Assembly: GCA_937920635.1 (NCBI GenBank)
Contig: CAKZUE010000036.1
Coordinates: 19,003 to 83,002 of the forward strand
Source: an uncultured Bryobacteraceae bacterium
Lineage (GTDB): Bacteria > Acidobacteriota > Terriglobia > Bryobacterales > Bryobacteraceae
Direction: 5' to 3'
Length of the DNA: 64,000 bases
Position 1 is the first letter of the stretch. Each line of letters opens with the position of its first letter. The notes under the pieces are model-generated. The model worked only from the letters and a program-made list of their open reading frames with translations. It did not search any database and had not been told where the DNA came from. Shown here piece by piece: positions 1-8,410 of the stretch. The translations under genes and the position numbers were made by a program.

Positions 1-1
1 G

Positions 2-901
2 CTCGCGCCCGAGTGCGCCGTCCTCACCAACATCGACCGCGAGCACCTCGATTACTGGAAATCGTTCGACGCCGCGCGCGAGGCGTTCCTGCGTTTCGCC
101 AACCGCGTCTCGATCGGCGGCATCCTCGCTCTCTGCGCCGACGACGCGCACACGCGCGCGCTGCTGCCGCACGTGCGCCGCACGGCCCTCACCTACGGCC
201 GTTCTGAAGATGCGCGGCTGCGCGTCGAGCACGAGGAGCTGGGCGGAGAGGGCAGCCGGTTCGAACTGGTCCTCGACGGACGTCCGCTGGGCGGCTTCAC
301 GATCCACGTGCCGGGCGCGCACAACGTGTTGAACGCCGCCGCCTGCGCGGCCATTCTGCTGCACCTCGGGCTCAGCCCGGAGGCGGTCCGCGCGGGGCTG
401 GCCGCCTACCGCGGCGCGGGGCGCCGGATGGAGTGGAAAGGCAGCGCCGCGGGCGTCACGGTGATCGATGACTACGGCCACCATCCAGCCGAGATCCGCG
501 CCACGCTGGCCGCGTTGCGGCTGCGCGCCCCGCGCCGCCTGGTGGTGCTGTTCCAGCCGCACCGCTACACGCGCACGCGGCTGCTGTTCGACGAATTCCT
601 GCACGCGTTCGGCGATGCCGACCGGGTGCTGATCACCGATATTTACGCCGCCTCGGAGCCGCCGCTGGAGGACGTCACGGCGGCGGCGCTCGCCGCAGCC
701 ATCACCGCCGCCGGCCACGGCGGCGTCCGCTATGCGGGCCCGTTGCCGGAGGCCGTGCGCATGGCCGCTGAGGAGTTGCGGGAGGGCGATCTTCTGGTCA
801 CGCTCGGCGCCGGCGACGTCACCGGCGCCGGACCGGCCGTGCTGGCCCTGTTGAAGGAGACGAGTCATGTCTCGCAGGAAGCGGGAAGACAACAGCGCTG
901 A
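2..901 (+). CDS. murC: UDP-N-acetylmuramate--L-alanine ligase, C-terminal part (5' end outside window)
   Basis: MurC adds L-alanine to UDP-MurNAc in the cytoplasm, the first peptide step of peptidoglycan synthesis. The frame is open from the window edge and encodes about 299 residues, so roughly the N-terminal third, including most of the ATP-binding region, lies upstream. Visible Mur-ligase features in order are LTNIDREHLDYW near the edge, the GAHNVLNAAA motif of the central domain, IDDYGHHPAEI, the C-terminal domain signature FQPHRYTRT, and LGAGDV near the end. The 3' end overlaps ftsQ by 35 nt, which supports cotranscription. Identification rests on these family motifs and on the division-gene context. 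Confidence 0.95.
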   Translation, partial: LAPECAVLTNIDREHLDYWKSFDAAREAFLRFANRVSIGGILALCADDAHTRALLPHVRRTALTYGRSEDARLRVEHEELGGEGSRFELVLDGRPLGGFTIHVPGAHNVLNAAACAAILLHLGLSPEAVRAGLAAYRGAGRRMEWKGSAAGVTVIDDYGHHPAEIRATLAALRLRAPRRLVVLFQPHRYTRTRLLFDEFLHAFGDADRVLITDIYAASEPPLEDVTAAALAAAITAAGHGGVRYAGPLPEAVRMAAEELREGDLLVTLGAGDVTGAGPAVLALLKETSHVSQEAGRQQR

Positions 902-1727
902 ATCCCCGGGGCGCTCGGCCGCCATCCTCCGCGGACTCCGCCTGGCCGGCTGGATCCTCGCCATCGCCGGCGCGGCCGGGGGCGCTGCGTTCTTCGTCTT
1001 CGAGTGGAACCGCTTCCTGTCGGGCGATCCGCGCTTCGTGCTGCCGTCCGAGGAGGGCGCCGAAGGAAGCCTCGTCATTGAAGGCGCCCGCCACGTTCCG
1101 CGCGCGGCCGTGCTGCGCGTCTTCGCCCCCGACCGCGGCCGCAGCGTGGCCGACATCGATCTCGAACGCCGCCGCCAGGAGTTGCGCCGGCTGGACTGGG
1201 TGCGCGACGCCGCCGTGCGGCGCATCTGGCCCAACCGCATTTTGGTGCGGATCGAGGAACGCGTGCCCGTCGCCCTGATCCAGGTGCCCGCGGGCATCAG
1301 CGGCCGCTTTGACGAGCCGCTGCGGATGCAGCCGGCGCTGATCGACGAAGAGGGCGTGATTCTGCCCGTGACGGGGCCCGTCCGGGGTTCGCCGCCGCTG
1401 TTGCTGGGCGTGCGGCGCGAGCAGGACGTCGAGGAGCGCGGGCGGCGCGTGCGCCTGATGCTGCGCATCCTGCGCGAGCTGGCCCCGGCCTCCGGCCGCA
1501 TCCCCGAAGTGGATCTCACCGATCCGGAAAACGTGCGCGTCTCCTACCAGACGCCTCAACACCTGGTGGTGCTCGTGTTGGGCAACGAACGGTATCTCGA
1601 CCGGCTGAACGTGTTCCTCAGCCATTACGAATCGATCCGGGACCGGCTCTCCCATCGCGCCGTGCTCGATCTGACAACGGAAGGCCGCATTACACTGGTG
1701 GAAGCTTCCTCGGAGGACAGCCGATAG
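867..1727 (+). CDS. ftsQ: Cell division protein FtsQ/DivIB
   Basis: FtsQ is a bitopic membrane protein linking early and late divisome proteins. The 286-residue product has a charged N-terminus, one transmembrane segment at about residues 24-46 (GWILAIAGAAGGAAFFVF), then a POTRA-like region (SLVIEGARHVPRAAVLRVF) and a conserved beta domain (WVRDAAVRRIWPNRILVRIEE). The ATG at 867 is preceded by GAAGGAG about 7 nt upstream, inside murC, which fixes the start despite the 35-nt overlap. It lies between murC and ftsA as in many dcw clusters, but no ddl or murB intervenes. Confidence 0.9.
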   Translation: MSRRKREDNSAESPGRSAAILRGLRLAGWILAIAGAAGGAAFFVFEWNRFLSGDPRFVLPSEEGAEGSLVIEGARHVPRAAVLRVFAPDRGRSVADIDLERRRQELRRLDWVRDAAVRRIWPNRILVRIEERVPVALIQVPAGISGRFDEPLRMQPALIDEEGVILPVTGPVRGSPPLLLGVRREQDVEERGRRVRLMLRILRELAPASGRIPEVDLTDPENVRVSYQTPQHLVVLVLGNERYLDRLNVFLSHYESIRDRLSHRAVLDLTTEGRITLVEASSEDSR

Positions 1728-1731
1728 AACC

Positions 1732-2931
1732 GTGTCGAAACGAGTCGAACTCGCAGCCGGACTCGACCTGGGCGGCAACTGGACGCGCCTGGTCGTGGTG
1801 TCGCTGGAAAACGGACTGGTCCGCTACGGCACGCATGCCGCGGCGGTGTCGCGCGGATGGCACCGCGGCCAGATTGCCGACCAGAACGCGGTGGCCTCGA
1901 CGGTCCGCCAGGTGTTCGAGCAATGCTCCCGCCGGACGGGCCAGGCGCTGGTTTCTGCCGTTGTCGGCGCGGGCGGGCCCGGCGTGCGCTGCCGCCAGGG
2001 GCGCGGCGTATACGACTTCGGCCCGCGCCGCCGCGTGCAGGCCGAGGATCTGGCGCAGGCGCTGAAATTCGCCGCCCAGTCTCCGCTGGAGCCGGACCGG
2101 CAACTGTTGCAGGTGCTGCCGCAGGACTTCACTCTCGACGGACGCCCTCCGATGCCGCACCCGGTCAACGTGGAGTGCGAGCGGCTGGAGGCGCACGCCC
2201 TGCTCATCACCGCCTCGCGGCAGGAGCATCAGGCTCTGGTGAGCGCCGTGCAGCAGGCCGGCGTGCAGGTGGAGGAGACCGTGTTCGAGGCCATGGCCGC
2301 CGCTTATGCTTCGATCCTGCCCGAGGAGCGGACCGGCGGGGTGGCTCTGCTCGACATTGGCGCCCACGCTTCCAACGTGGTTTTTTACGACGGCGACTCG
2401 ATGTTGTTCGCGGCGGGGCTGCCGGTGTCGGGCGATCACTTCACGCGCGACATCTGCGCCGTGCACGGCGTGTCGTATGAAGAGGCCGAGAGGCTCAAGC
2501 TCTCCTACGGCTGCGCCCACACGTCGCCGTCCGGCGACCACATCCTGATCGGGCTGCCTGGCGAGGGCGGTCGCACGGGCAAGGAGATCAGCCGCCGCGC
2601 GCTGGTGGAGACGCTGGAGGCGCGCGCCGACCAATTGTTCGAGATTGTCGAAACCTGCCGCAGACAGCACGCGCGCGACCTGCCCCTGGGAGAGGGGCTG
2701 GTGCTGTGCGGAGGCGGCTCGCTGCTGGAAGGGATGGTGCAGGAGGCGGAACGGATCCTGGGCTGCCCGGCGCGGCTCGGGGTCGCGCGGGGAATTCTGG
2801 ACTGGCCGGACGAACTGTGTTCGCCTGCCTGGACCACCGCCGCCGGGCTGGCCATGTACTCCGCGCGTCTGCAATTCCGCCGCATGAGCGCCGGCGGCTC
2901 GGGACTGTTGGGCCTGTTTCGGGGAAAATAG
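1732..2931 (+). CDS. ftsA: Cell division protein FtsA
   Basis: FtsA is the actin-fold ATPase that tethers FtsZ to the membrane. The 399-residue product shows the actin/Hsp70 phosphate motifs: LDLGGNWTRLVVV near the N-terminus, LLDIGAHASNVVFY in the middle and LVLCGGGSLLEGM near the C-terminus. The C-terminus ends GLLGLFRGK, a short hydrophobic/basic tail compatible with a membrane-targeting helix. The start is GTG at 1732, four bases after the ftsQ stop. No ATG lies nearby, and a GAGGAC sequence about 15 nt upstream is the only weak ribosome site. Its position directly before ftsZ strongly supports the call. Confidence 0.88.
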   Translation: MSKRVELAAGLDLGGNWTRLVVVSLENGLVRYGTHAAAVSRGWHRGQIADQNAVASTVRQVFEQCSRRTGQALVSAVVGAGGPGVRCRQGRGVYDFGPRRRVQAEDLAQALKFAAQSPLEPDRQLLQVLPQDFTLDGRPPMPHPVNVECERLEAHALLITASRQEHQALVSAVQQAGVQVEETVFEAMAAAYASILPEERTGGVALLDIGAHASNVVFYDGDSMLFAAGLPVSGDHFTRDICAVHGVSYEEAERLKLSYGCAHTSPSGDHILIGLPGEGGRTGKEISRRALVETLEARADQLFEIVETCRRQHARDLPLGEGLVLCGGGSLLEGMVQEAERILGCPARLGVARGILDWPDELCSPAWTTAAGLAMYSARLQFRRMSAGGSGLLGLFRGK

Positions 2932-2972
2932 GGAGATTGCGCGCTCCGGGCGCGCCAAGGGACGAGGTTGCC

Positions 2973-4295
2973 ATGGCAGAACTGGAACCGTTGAAATTCG
3001 AGATTCAGGACGAGCTGCTCGGCGGCACGCACATCAAGGTGGTGGGCGTGGGCGGGGGCGGCTCCAACGCGGTAGGCCGCATGATCGACGCCGGTGTGCG
3101 CGGCGTCGAATTCTACGCGATGAACACGGATGCGCAGGCGCTGCGGTCCTCGCCCGTGCCGAACAAGATCGCGCTGGGCGCGCGCATCACGCACGGGCTC
3201 GGCGCCGGTTCCGATCCCAAGATTGGCCGCGAAGCGGCGCTGGAAGACTTCAACCGGATCATTGAAGTGCTCGAGGGCGCCGACATGGTGTTCATCGCCG
3301 CCGGGCTGGGCGGCGGCACCGGCACGGGGGCGGCACCCGTGGTGGCCGCGCTGGCCAAGCAGCTCGGCGCGCTCACCGTGGCCGTGGTCACCAAGCCCTT
3401 CGCCTTCGAAGGGCCGCGCCGCATGAAGCAGGCCGAGCGCGGCCTGGCCGAACTGCACGCTACGGTCGACTGCGTCATCTCGATCCCCAACGACCGCCTC
3501 ATCGATCTTGTGCCGCCCGGCACTTCGTTTTTCGAGGCCTTCCGCCTGGCCGACGACGTGCTGCGGCAGGGCGTGCAGGGCATCAGCGACATCATCACCA
3601 CCCCCGGCCTGATCAACCGCGACTTTGCCGACGTCCGCGCCATCATGCTCGGCATGGGCTTCGCCATCATGGGCACGGCCACCGCCACCGGCCCGCAGGC
3701 CGCCGTCGAGGCCGCCCGCGGCGCCATCGCCTGCCCGCTGCTCGAAGAGGGCGGATTACAGGGCGCGCGCGCCATCCTGCTCAACATCACCGCCCCGCCC
3801 AGCCTCAGCATCCACGAGATGCACGAGGCCTGCCGTCTGATCCGGGAGGCGACGGGCAACCCGGATGTCCAGATCAACTTCGGCCTCGTGCCGGATTCCT
3901 CTCTCCAGGACGAAGTCCGCATTACGGTCATCGCCACAGGCTTCCAGCGCGAGGGATTGCCGGACGTGGAACTGCCGCAAATCAGCATCCCGCGCGATGC
4001 CGCCTCCCCCCCCGGGGCGGAGCCTGCCCTCGTACCCGTGATCGTCGAGACGCCTCCGCCCGAGCGCCGGCATGAGCCGCCGGAGGAAGAAGAAGAGGAA
4101 GAGCCGGCCCAGGAGGCCGCCTCTCTGCAGGAAACCGTCTTCGATCTCGAGCCCGAAGCCGAGGAAACCCTGCCCGTTTCCGGACCTCCTCCGCAGGCTG
4201 CTCCGCCCGCCGCCGGGCCGCCGGATGAGATTCTCCCCTTCGACGACATCGATACGCCGCCGGTGCTCCGGCGTGAGCGAAAATTGTTCCAGTAA
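2973..4295 (+). CDS. ftsZ: Cell division GTPase FtsZ
   Basis: FtsZ is the tubulin homologue that forms the cytokinetic ring. The 440-residue protein contains the nucleotide-binding KVVGVGGGGSNAVGRM segment at about 22-37 and the tubulin signature GGGTGTG at 113-119. It then has the T7 region around NRDFADVRAIM, an acidic proline-rich linker with a run of glutamates (about residues 350-425), and a C-terminal peptide DIDTPPVLRRE resembling the conserved FtsA-binding tail. The ATG at 2973 opens the family's normal N-terminus. An in-frame open stretch upstream belongs to ftsA in another frame and is not used. The stop codon abuts the murA start (TAAATG). Confidence 0.97.
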   Translation: MAELEPLKFEIQDELLGGTHIKVVGVGGGGSNAVGRMIDAGVRGVEFYAMNTDAQALRSSPVPNKIALGARITHGLGAGSDPKIGREAALEDFNRIIEVLEGADMVFIAAGLGGGTGTGAAPVVAALAKQLGALTVAVVTKPFAFEGPRRMKQAERGLAELHATVDCVISIPNDRLIDLVPPGTSFFEAFRLADDVLRQGVQGISDIITTPGLINRDFADVRAIMLGMGFAIMGTATATGPQAAVEAARGAIACPLLEEGGLQGARAILLNITAPPSLSIHEMHEACRLIREATGNPDVQINFGLVPDSSLQDEVRITVIATGFQREGLPDVELPQISIPRDAASPPGAEPALVPVIVETPPPERRHEPPEEEEEEEPAQEAASLQETVFDLEPEAEETLPVSGPPPQAAPPAAGPPDEILPFDDIDTPPVLRRERKLFQ

Positions 4296-5624
4296 ATGAC
4301 TTCTCCCGGGTCCGCCCTCCAGTCCGAGACCATGGTGCTTCGCGGCGGCAAGCCGCTGGAGGGCGAGGTGGCCCTGCGCGGCGCCAAGAACGCCCTGCCG
4401 AAAATCATGGTGGCCGCGCTGCTCACCCACGAGAAGTGCGTGCTGCGCAACGTGGCCCGCATTCTCGATGTCAGCATCACGGCGGAACTGATCCACGCCC
4501 TGGGCGGCGAGGTGCGGGAAGCGGAGCCGGGAGTGCTGGAAATCTGCGCGGCCAACCTGCGGCCCATGGAGCGCTCGGTGCTGCGGGATTTCTCCGGCCG
4601 CAGCCGCATCCCGATCCTGACCTGCGGCCCGTTGCTGGCCCGCCTGGGCACCGCGCCCGTGCCCTCGCTCGGCGGCTGCCGCATCGGCTCGCGGCCGGTG
4701 GATTTCCACCTGCGCGCCTTGCAGGATCTCGGCGCAGTTCTGCATGAGGAGGCCCACGACGCCCACCTCACCGCCACCCGGCTCCTCGGCAACAAGATCC
4801 GGCTGGACTACCCCAGCGTCGGCGCCACCGAGCAGGTGATCCTGTCAGCCGTGCTCGCCGAAGGCGTCACGGAATTGTCCAACGCCGCCGTTGAACCCGA
4901 GATCATGGACCTGATCATGGTGCTCCAGAAAATGGGCGCCATCATCAGCGTCGATGTCGACCGCGTCATCAAGATCCTCGGCGTGCGCGAGCTGCGCGGC
5001 TTCGACCACGAAGCGATCCCCGACCGGCTCGAAGCCGCCTCCTGGGCCTGCGCCGCCGTGGCCACGCACGGACGCATCTTTGTGCGGCACGCGCAACAGG
5101 CGCCGATGATGACGTTTCTCAACCGGCTCCGCCAGATCGGCGGGGATTTCCGCGTCACCAGCGAAGGCATCGAGTTCTGGCGCGCGGGCGAACGGCTCCG
5201 TTCCACCGCGCTCGAAACCGATGTCTACCCGGGCTTCTCCACCGACTATCAGCAGCCGTTTGTCATCGCGCTGACGCAGGCCGACGGCGTCTCCATCGTC
5301 CACGAGACCGTTTACGAAGACCGCTTCGGCTACGTCGACGCCTTGCGCCGCATGGGCGCGCAGATCCAGCTCTACCGCGAGTGCCTCGGCAGCCTGCACT
5401 GCCGGTTCGGGCAGCGCAACTACCGCCACTCGGCCGTCATTGTCGGCCCCACGCCCCTGCACGGCGCCGACATCGAGATCCCGGACCTGCGCGCCGGATT
5501 CAGCTATCTCATCGCCGCCCTCGCCGCGGAGGGCGAGTCGCGCATCTCCAACACCCGCCTCATCGAGCGGGGCTACGAAGACATCACCGGAAAGCTTCGC
5601 GCGCTTGGCGCCCAGCTGCTTTGA
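4296..5624 (+). CDS. murA: UDP-N-acetylglucosamine 1-carboxyvinyltransferase
   Basis: MurA transfers enolpyruvate from PEP to UDP-GlcNAc, the committed step of peptidoglycan synthesis. The 442-residue product has the N-terminal RGAKNALPKIM motif (Lys31 matches the substrate-binding Lys22 of E. coli MurA). It also has the active-site loop LGGCRIGSRPVDFH with Cys128 at the fosfomycin-reactive position, so the enzyme is expected to be fosfomycin-sensitive at that residue. The C-terminal RGYEDITGKLRALGA motif is also typical. The ATG at 4296 directly follows the ftsZ stop. A second ATG at 4332 would remove only 12 residues and cannot be excluded. Its place after ftsZ suggests coordination of septation with precursor supply. 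Confidence 0.93.
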   Translation: MTSPGSALQSETMVLRGGKPLEGEVALRGAKNALPKIMVAALLTHEKCVLRNVARILDVSITAELIHALGGEVREAEPGVLEICAANLRPMERSVLRDFSGRSRIPILTCGPLLARLGTAPVPSLGGCRIGSRPVDFHLRALQDLGAVLHEEAHDAHLTATRLLGNKIRLDYPSVGATEQVILSAVLAEGVTELSNAAVEPEIMDLIMVLQKMGAIISVDVDRVIKILGVRELRGFDHEAIPDRLEAASWACAAVATHGRIFVRHAQQAPMMTFLNRLRQIGGDFRVTSEGIEFWRAGERLRSTALETDVYPGFSTDYQQPFVIALTQADGVSIVHETVYEDRFGYVDALRRMGAQIQLYRECLGSLHCRFGQRNYRHSAVIVGPTPLHGADIEIPDLRAGFSYLIAALAAEGESRISNTRLIERGYEDITGKLRALGAQLL

Positions 5625-5664
5625 TCCGTTCCCGGCTCTCCGCCGCGCCGCCCCGCTCCCGCCT

Positions 5665-6234
5665 TCACGCCACCTTCCGCACCGGCGCCGGCCGCTTGCC
5701 CGCCGCCGGCGGAGGCGTATCCTCCGAATCCATGCTCCGCCAGGGATTTTCGGTCCGCCCGTGGAAGTATTCGTCCAGCGGATACAGCGAGTACGGCTGA
5801 AGTTCGCGGAACACTTTCCCCAATTTCGCCTCGATGCGATAGACCGCGTGGAAAAACTGGCCGCGGTCGATGTTCAGCTTCTTGACGCAGAGCCGGGCGT
5901 CGGCGCCCAGCAGAAAGTGATACCGGAACAGCCGCCATTCCTCCGGCGTCAGATGGCGCCGGCTCACCAGGAAGAAATCGGCGATGTATTCCTCGTTCTT
6001 CATTCCCCACGTGACCCGACGGCCGCCGCCCGGCGAATACTCAAGGCTCACCCGGCTGTAGCGTTTTTCCTGCTCGACACATTTTCTGAACCGCGCGTAG
6101 CAGGCGCGGAAAATGCTGCGGAACACGCAGGCGCAGGGCACCATCCGGCCGCGGGCTTCTCGCAGTCCCAGGCCATGACAGTGCACGCATTTTGTCGATG
6201 CCAAGCCGATGGTTTCGGAACGGTTCCACTCCAT
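5665..6234 (-). CDS. Uncharacterised protein with N-terminal CxxC pair and helical C-terminal region
   Basis: I do not recognise a named family. The 189-residue product starts with a zinc-knuckle-like cluster: CVHCHGLGL followed by CACV, about 16 residues apart, reminiscent of DnaJ-type CxxCxGxG units. The middle and C-terminal part (WGMKNEEYIADFFLV, then LTPEEWRLFRYHFLLGAD) is helical and ends with a conserved-looking FRELQPYSLYPLDEYF segment. It resembles sigma-region-4-like helix bundles seen in uncharacterised acidobacterial proteins, but that comparison is from memory. The ATG is preceded by AAGGAAAG at a normal distance. It is divergent from the XRE regulator across 269 nt and convergent with murA. 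A nucleic-acid-binding or regulatory role is a guess. Confidence 0.6.
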   Translation of the reverse strand: MEWNRSETIGLASTKCVHCHGLGLREARGRMVPCACVFRSIFRACYARFRKCVEQEKRYSRVSLEYSPGGGRRVTWGMKNEEYIADFFLVSRRHLTPEEWRLFRYHFLLGADARLCVKKLNIDRGQFFHAVYRIEAKLGKVFRELQPYSLYPLDEYFHGRTENPWRSMDSEDTPPPAAGKRPAPVRKVA

Positions 6235-6459
6235 ATTGGTTCTTTCCTTCTTGTGTTCGGGCCCACGGCCTCACCCCGGGGCCCGTTTTTCCCTGACCCC
6301 AAACTCGGACACGTAGCCCCCGGCGTCAACGAGATAGTCTCCTCTATTCCGCCCGCCCCCATCCGGACATCCACGCAAGGCCGCAAGTGATTGAAAAACA
6401 ATCCTGAGCAGGAGAGCCAGACCTGTATTAATTTTTGTTAATTTTAATGGCAACACTTG

Positions 6460-6480
6460 AGTACTAGGTGTACTAGTACT
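6460..6480. promoter_or_regulatory. Perfect 8-bp inverted repeat, candidate operator of the XRE regulator
   Basis: AGTACTAG (6460-6467), a 5-nt spacer GTGTA, then CTAGTACT (6473-6480). The arms are perfect reverse complements. The palindrome sits in an AT-rich island (about 6425-6490) within otherwise GC-rich DNA and ends 10 nt before the AAGGAG ribosome site of the XRE-family gene. Size, symmetry and position fit a repressor dimer site for autoregulation, possibly also controlling the divergent gene. A TTGTTA sequence at 6435-6440 could be a -35 element, but no convincing -10 follows. Confidence 0.6.
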
Positions 6481-6503
6481 ACCCTATTTCAAGGAGAAAT
6501 CAA

Positions 6504-7256
6504 GTGAGCGCGCCCCAAGGACCCGGCTTCGAAAAACTCCTTCACCGCCTGGTCCTGCGCCTTGTCGGGTTGCTGACCAACGGCGAGTACACGGAACGCG
6601 GGCTGGCCCGCCTGGTGGGATTTTCCCAGCCCCATTTGCACCATATCCTGGCGGGAAAGCGTTCTCTGACTCCGCACGTCGCTGACGCCATTCTGGCGAG
6701 TCTGGGCTGGGGGCTCGGAGATCTCATCTCGGCGGAAGAACTGGACGGCATGCTGCTGGCGCGGCGCACGCCCGGCAGGGAAAAGGCCCGGATTCCCGTG
6801 TTGGCTGGCCGGATCGGGCCGTCGATTCCTTTTCCGGACTCCTCCCATGTGGAGGATTGGCTCCTGATACAGACGCCGCTTTACAGGGGAATACGCCGTG
6901 TATTTCTCGCGCCGCTGGAGCCGGATCCGGGCCTGCCTTTCGCCCGTCATCCGGGAGTTTTCGCGCTGGTGGCCGAGGATGAAGAGTTGCGCCTGCGGAT
7001 CGCGCCGGAGGCCTGGTTTGTCCTCCGCTGGGGCGGCGCCGGCATCGTGCGGCGCATCCGCGCCGAGGGCGGCGCGCTGACCCTGCTGGGCCAGGAGACA
7101 CTCGAAGAGAAAGACTGGCCGGTGAGGATCGAGCTTGCGGGGCAGTCGCTGCTCTCGGTCGTGCGGGGACGTCTGATCTGGGCGGGACCGGATCCGCGCT
7201 CGTTCGATCCCTTCTCTCACTCCGGCAGCGGTTTTCCCATCGCTACGGCTTCATAG
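6504..7256 (+). CDS. XRE-type helix-turn-helix transcriptional regulator
   Basis: A 250-residue protein with an N-terminal Cro/cI-type HTH at about residues 20-75 (YTERGLARLVGFSQPHLHHI then LAGKRSLTPHVADAIL). The C-terminal part is beta-rich with no recognised catalytic residues. It might be an S24-like sensor region, but I cannot see a Ser-Lys dyad motif confidently. The start is GTG at 6504, chosen because AAGGAG lies 7 nt upstream (6491-6496). The perfect palindrome at 6460-6480 immediately upstream suggests autoregulation. The last 40 nt overlap the convergent glycosyltransferase gene. The ligand or signal is unknown. Confidence 0.75.
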   Translation: MSAPQGPGFEKLLHRLVLRLVGLLTNGEYTERGLARLVGFSQPHLHHILAGKRSLTPHVADAILASLGWGLGDLISAEELDGMLLARRTPGREKARIPVLAGRIGPSIPFPDSSHVEDWLLIQTPLYRGIRRVFLAPLEPDPGLPFARHPGVFALVAEDEELRLRIAPEAWFVLRWGGAGIVRRIRAEGGALTLLGQETLEEKDWPVRIELAGQSLLSVVRGRLIWAGPDPRSFDPFSHSGSGFPIATAS

Positions 7257-8395
7257 ATGGCGAGCACCTGCGCCGCGGTGGTCTCCCACCGGAACTCGCG
7301 CACGCGCCGGCTCCCCCGTTCGATCAACTGCTTTCGCCTCTCCTCGTTCAACAACACCTCCAGGATTCCCCGGGCAAGGTCGAACACATTGTCCGGGCTC
7401 ACCATCTCGGCCGCGTCGCCGGCGGCTTCCGGCAGCGACGTCGCTGTCGAGCACACCACCGGCGCGCCGCAGGCCATGGCCTCCAGAGGCGGCAGCCCGA
7501 AGCCTTCATATAGCGATGGAAAAACGAACGCGGCGGCCGATTCGTAAAACACCCGCAGCGTTTCCTTCGGCACGAACCCCAGGAACCGCACATAGGGCTC
7601 CACGCGGGACTGAATCACGGCCTGCCTCACCGCCGGATACCGCGAGATCTCGTCCCCGATGATGATCAGGCGCAGGTCCTTCCACCGCGGATCGTCCTGG
7701 AGCTTGCCGCGCACCAGCGCGAACGCTTCCACCAGCCTCGGAATGTTCTTCTGCGGCCGGATGGTTCCGGCGTACAGCAGATACGGATAGTGAACCTGGT
7801 AGCGCTCGAGCTCGCGGCGCCGCTCGTGTTCCCGAGCCTCGGGACCGGCCGCGCGCGCCCAGCGCGCCGGACGGGCGTCAAGGAAGCTGGGATCCACCGC
7901 GCCGTAGATGCGGCGGATCTTGCCGGCGGGAAGCCCCATGAGCGAGATCAGGTCGTTGCGCGTCCACTCGCTGACGGCGATGACGCAGGCCGCCTCCAGC
8001 AGCGCCCGCCGCAGCAGCGCCTGCTGGATTTCGCCCTTCCAGCCGGCGGACTGCTCGACAACCAGGCTGGAGATGTCATGCACGGTCACGATGTAGGGGC
8101 GCGGCAAAAACAGCGGCACCCGCGCCAGCGGAATATGCACAAGCGACGGCAGTTGTTTCCGCGCAAACAGGGAGAACAGGATCCGGTCGCGGGGCTCCGT
8201 GTCCGAACGTTCGTACGGCACGGGATGGAAATTCTCCGGCAGCCCCTCGAGTTCTTCCCTGTCCGCGCCACGCACCGGCAGAAGGAACTCGTGCGGCGCT
8301 CCGATCGCCGCCAGGCCGCGCAACAGGTTGCGGATGTAAGTGCCGTAGCCGAAATCCTTGACGTGGCGGGCGTCGATCAGGATCCGCAGCGGCAC
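7217..8395 (-). CDS. GT4-family glycosyltransferase
   Basis: A retaining GT-B glycosyltransferase, probably cytoplasmic, of 392 residues. It shows the N-terminal fold (RILIDARHVKDFGYGTYIRNL, a glycine-rich acceptor loop), the interdomain LLYAGTIRPQKNIPRLVEAF segment, and the GT4 EX7E motif in FPSLYEGFGLPPLEAM. Acceptor and sugar donor cannot be read from sequence, though exopolysaccharide or surface glycan assembly is usual for the family. The start is GTG at 8395 with GGGGAG about 8 nt upstream. The gap to the upstream glyA stop is only 15 nt, so it is probably the last gene of the STAS-rpiB-glyA unit. Its 3' end overlaps the XRE gene by 40 nt tail to tail. Confidence 0.88.
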   Translation of the reverse strand: MPLRILIDARHVKDFGYGTYIRNLLRGLAAIGAPHEFLLPVRGADREELEGLPENFHPVPYERSDTEPRDRILFSLFARKQLPSLVHIPLARVPLFLPRPYIVTVHDISSLVVEQSAGWKGEIQQALLRRALLEAACVIAVSEWTRNDLISLMGLPAGKIRRIYGAVDPSFLDARPARWARAAGPEAREHERRRELERYQVHYPYLLYAGTIRPQKNIPRLVEAFALVRGKLQDDPRWKDLRLIIIGDEISRYPAVRQAVIQSRVEPYVRFLGFVPKETLRVFYESAAAFVFPSLYEGFGLPPLEAMACGAPVVCSTATSLPEAAGDAAEMVSPDNVFDLARGILEVLLNEERRKQLIERGSRRVREFRWETTAAQVLAIYEAVAMGKPLPE

Positions 8396-8410
8396 GTCAG
8401 TCTCCCCCGC

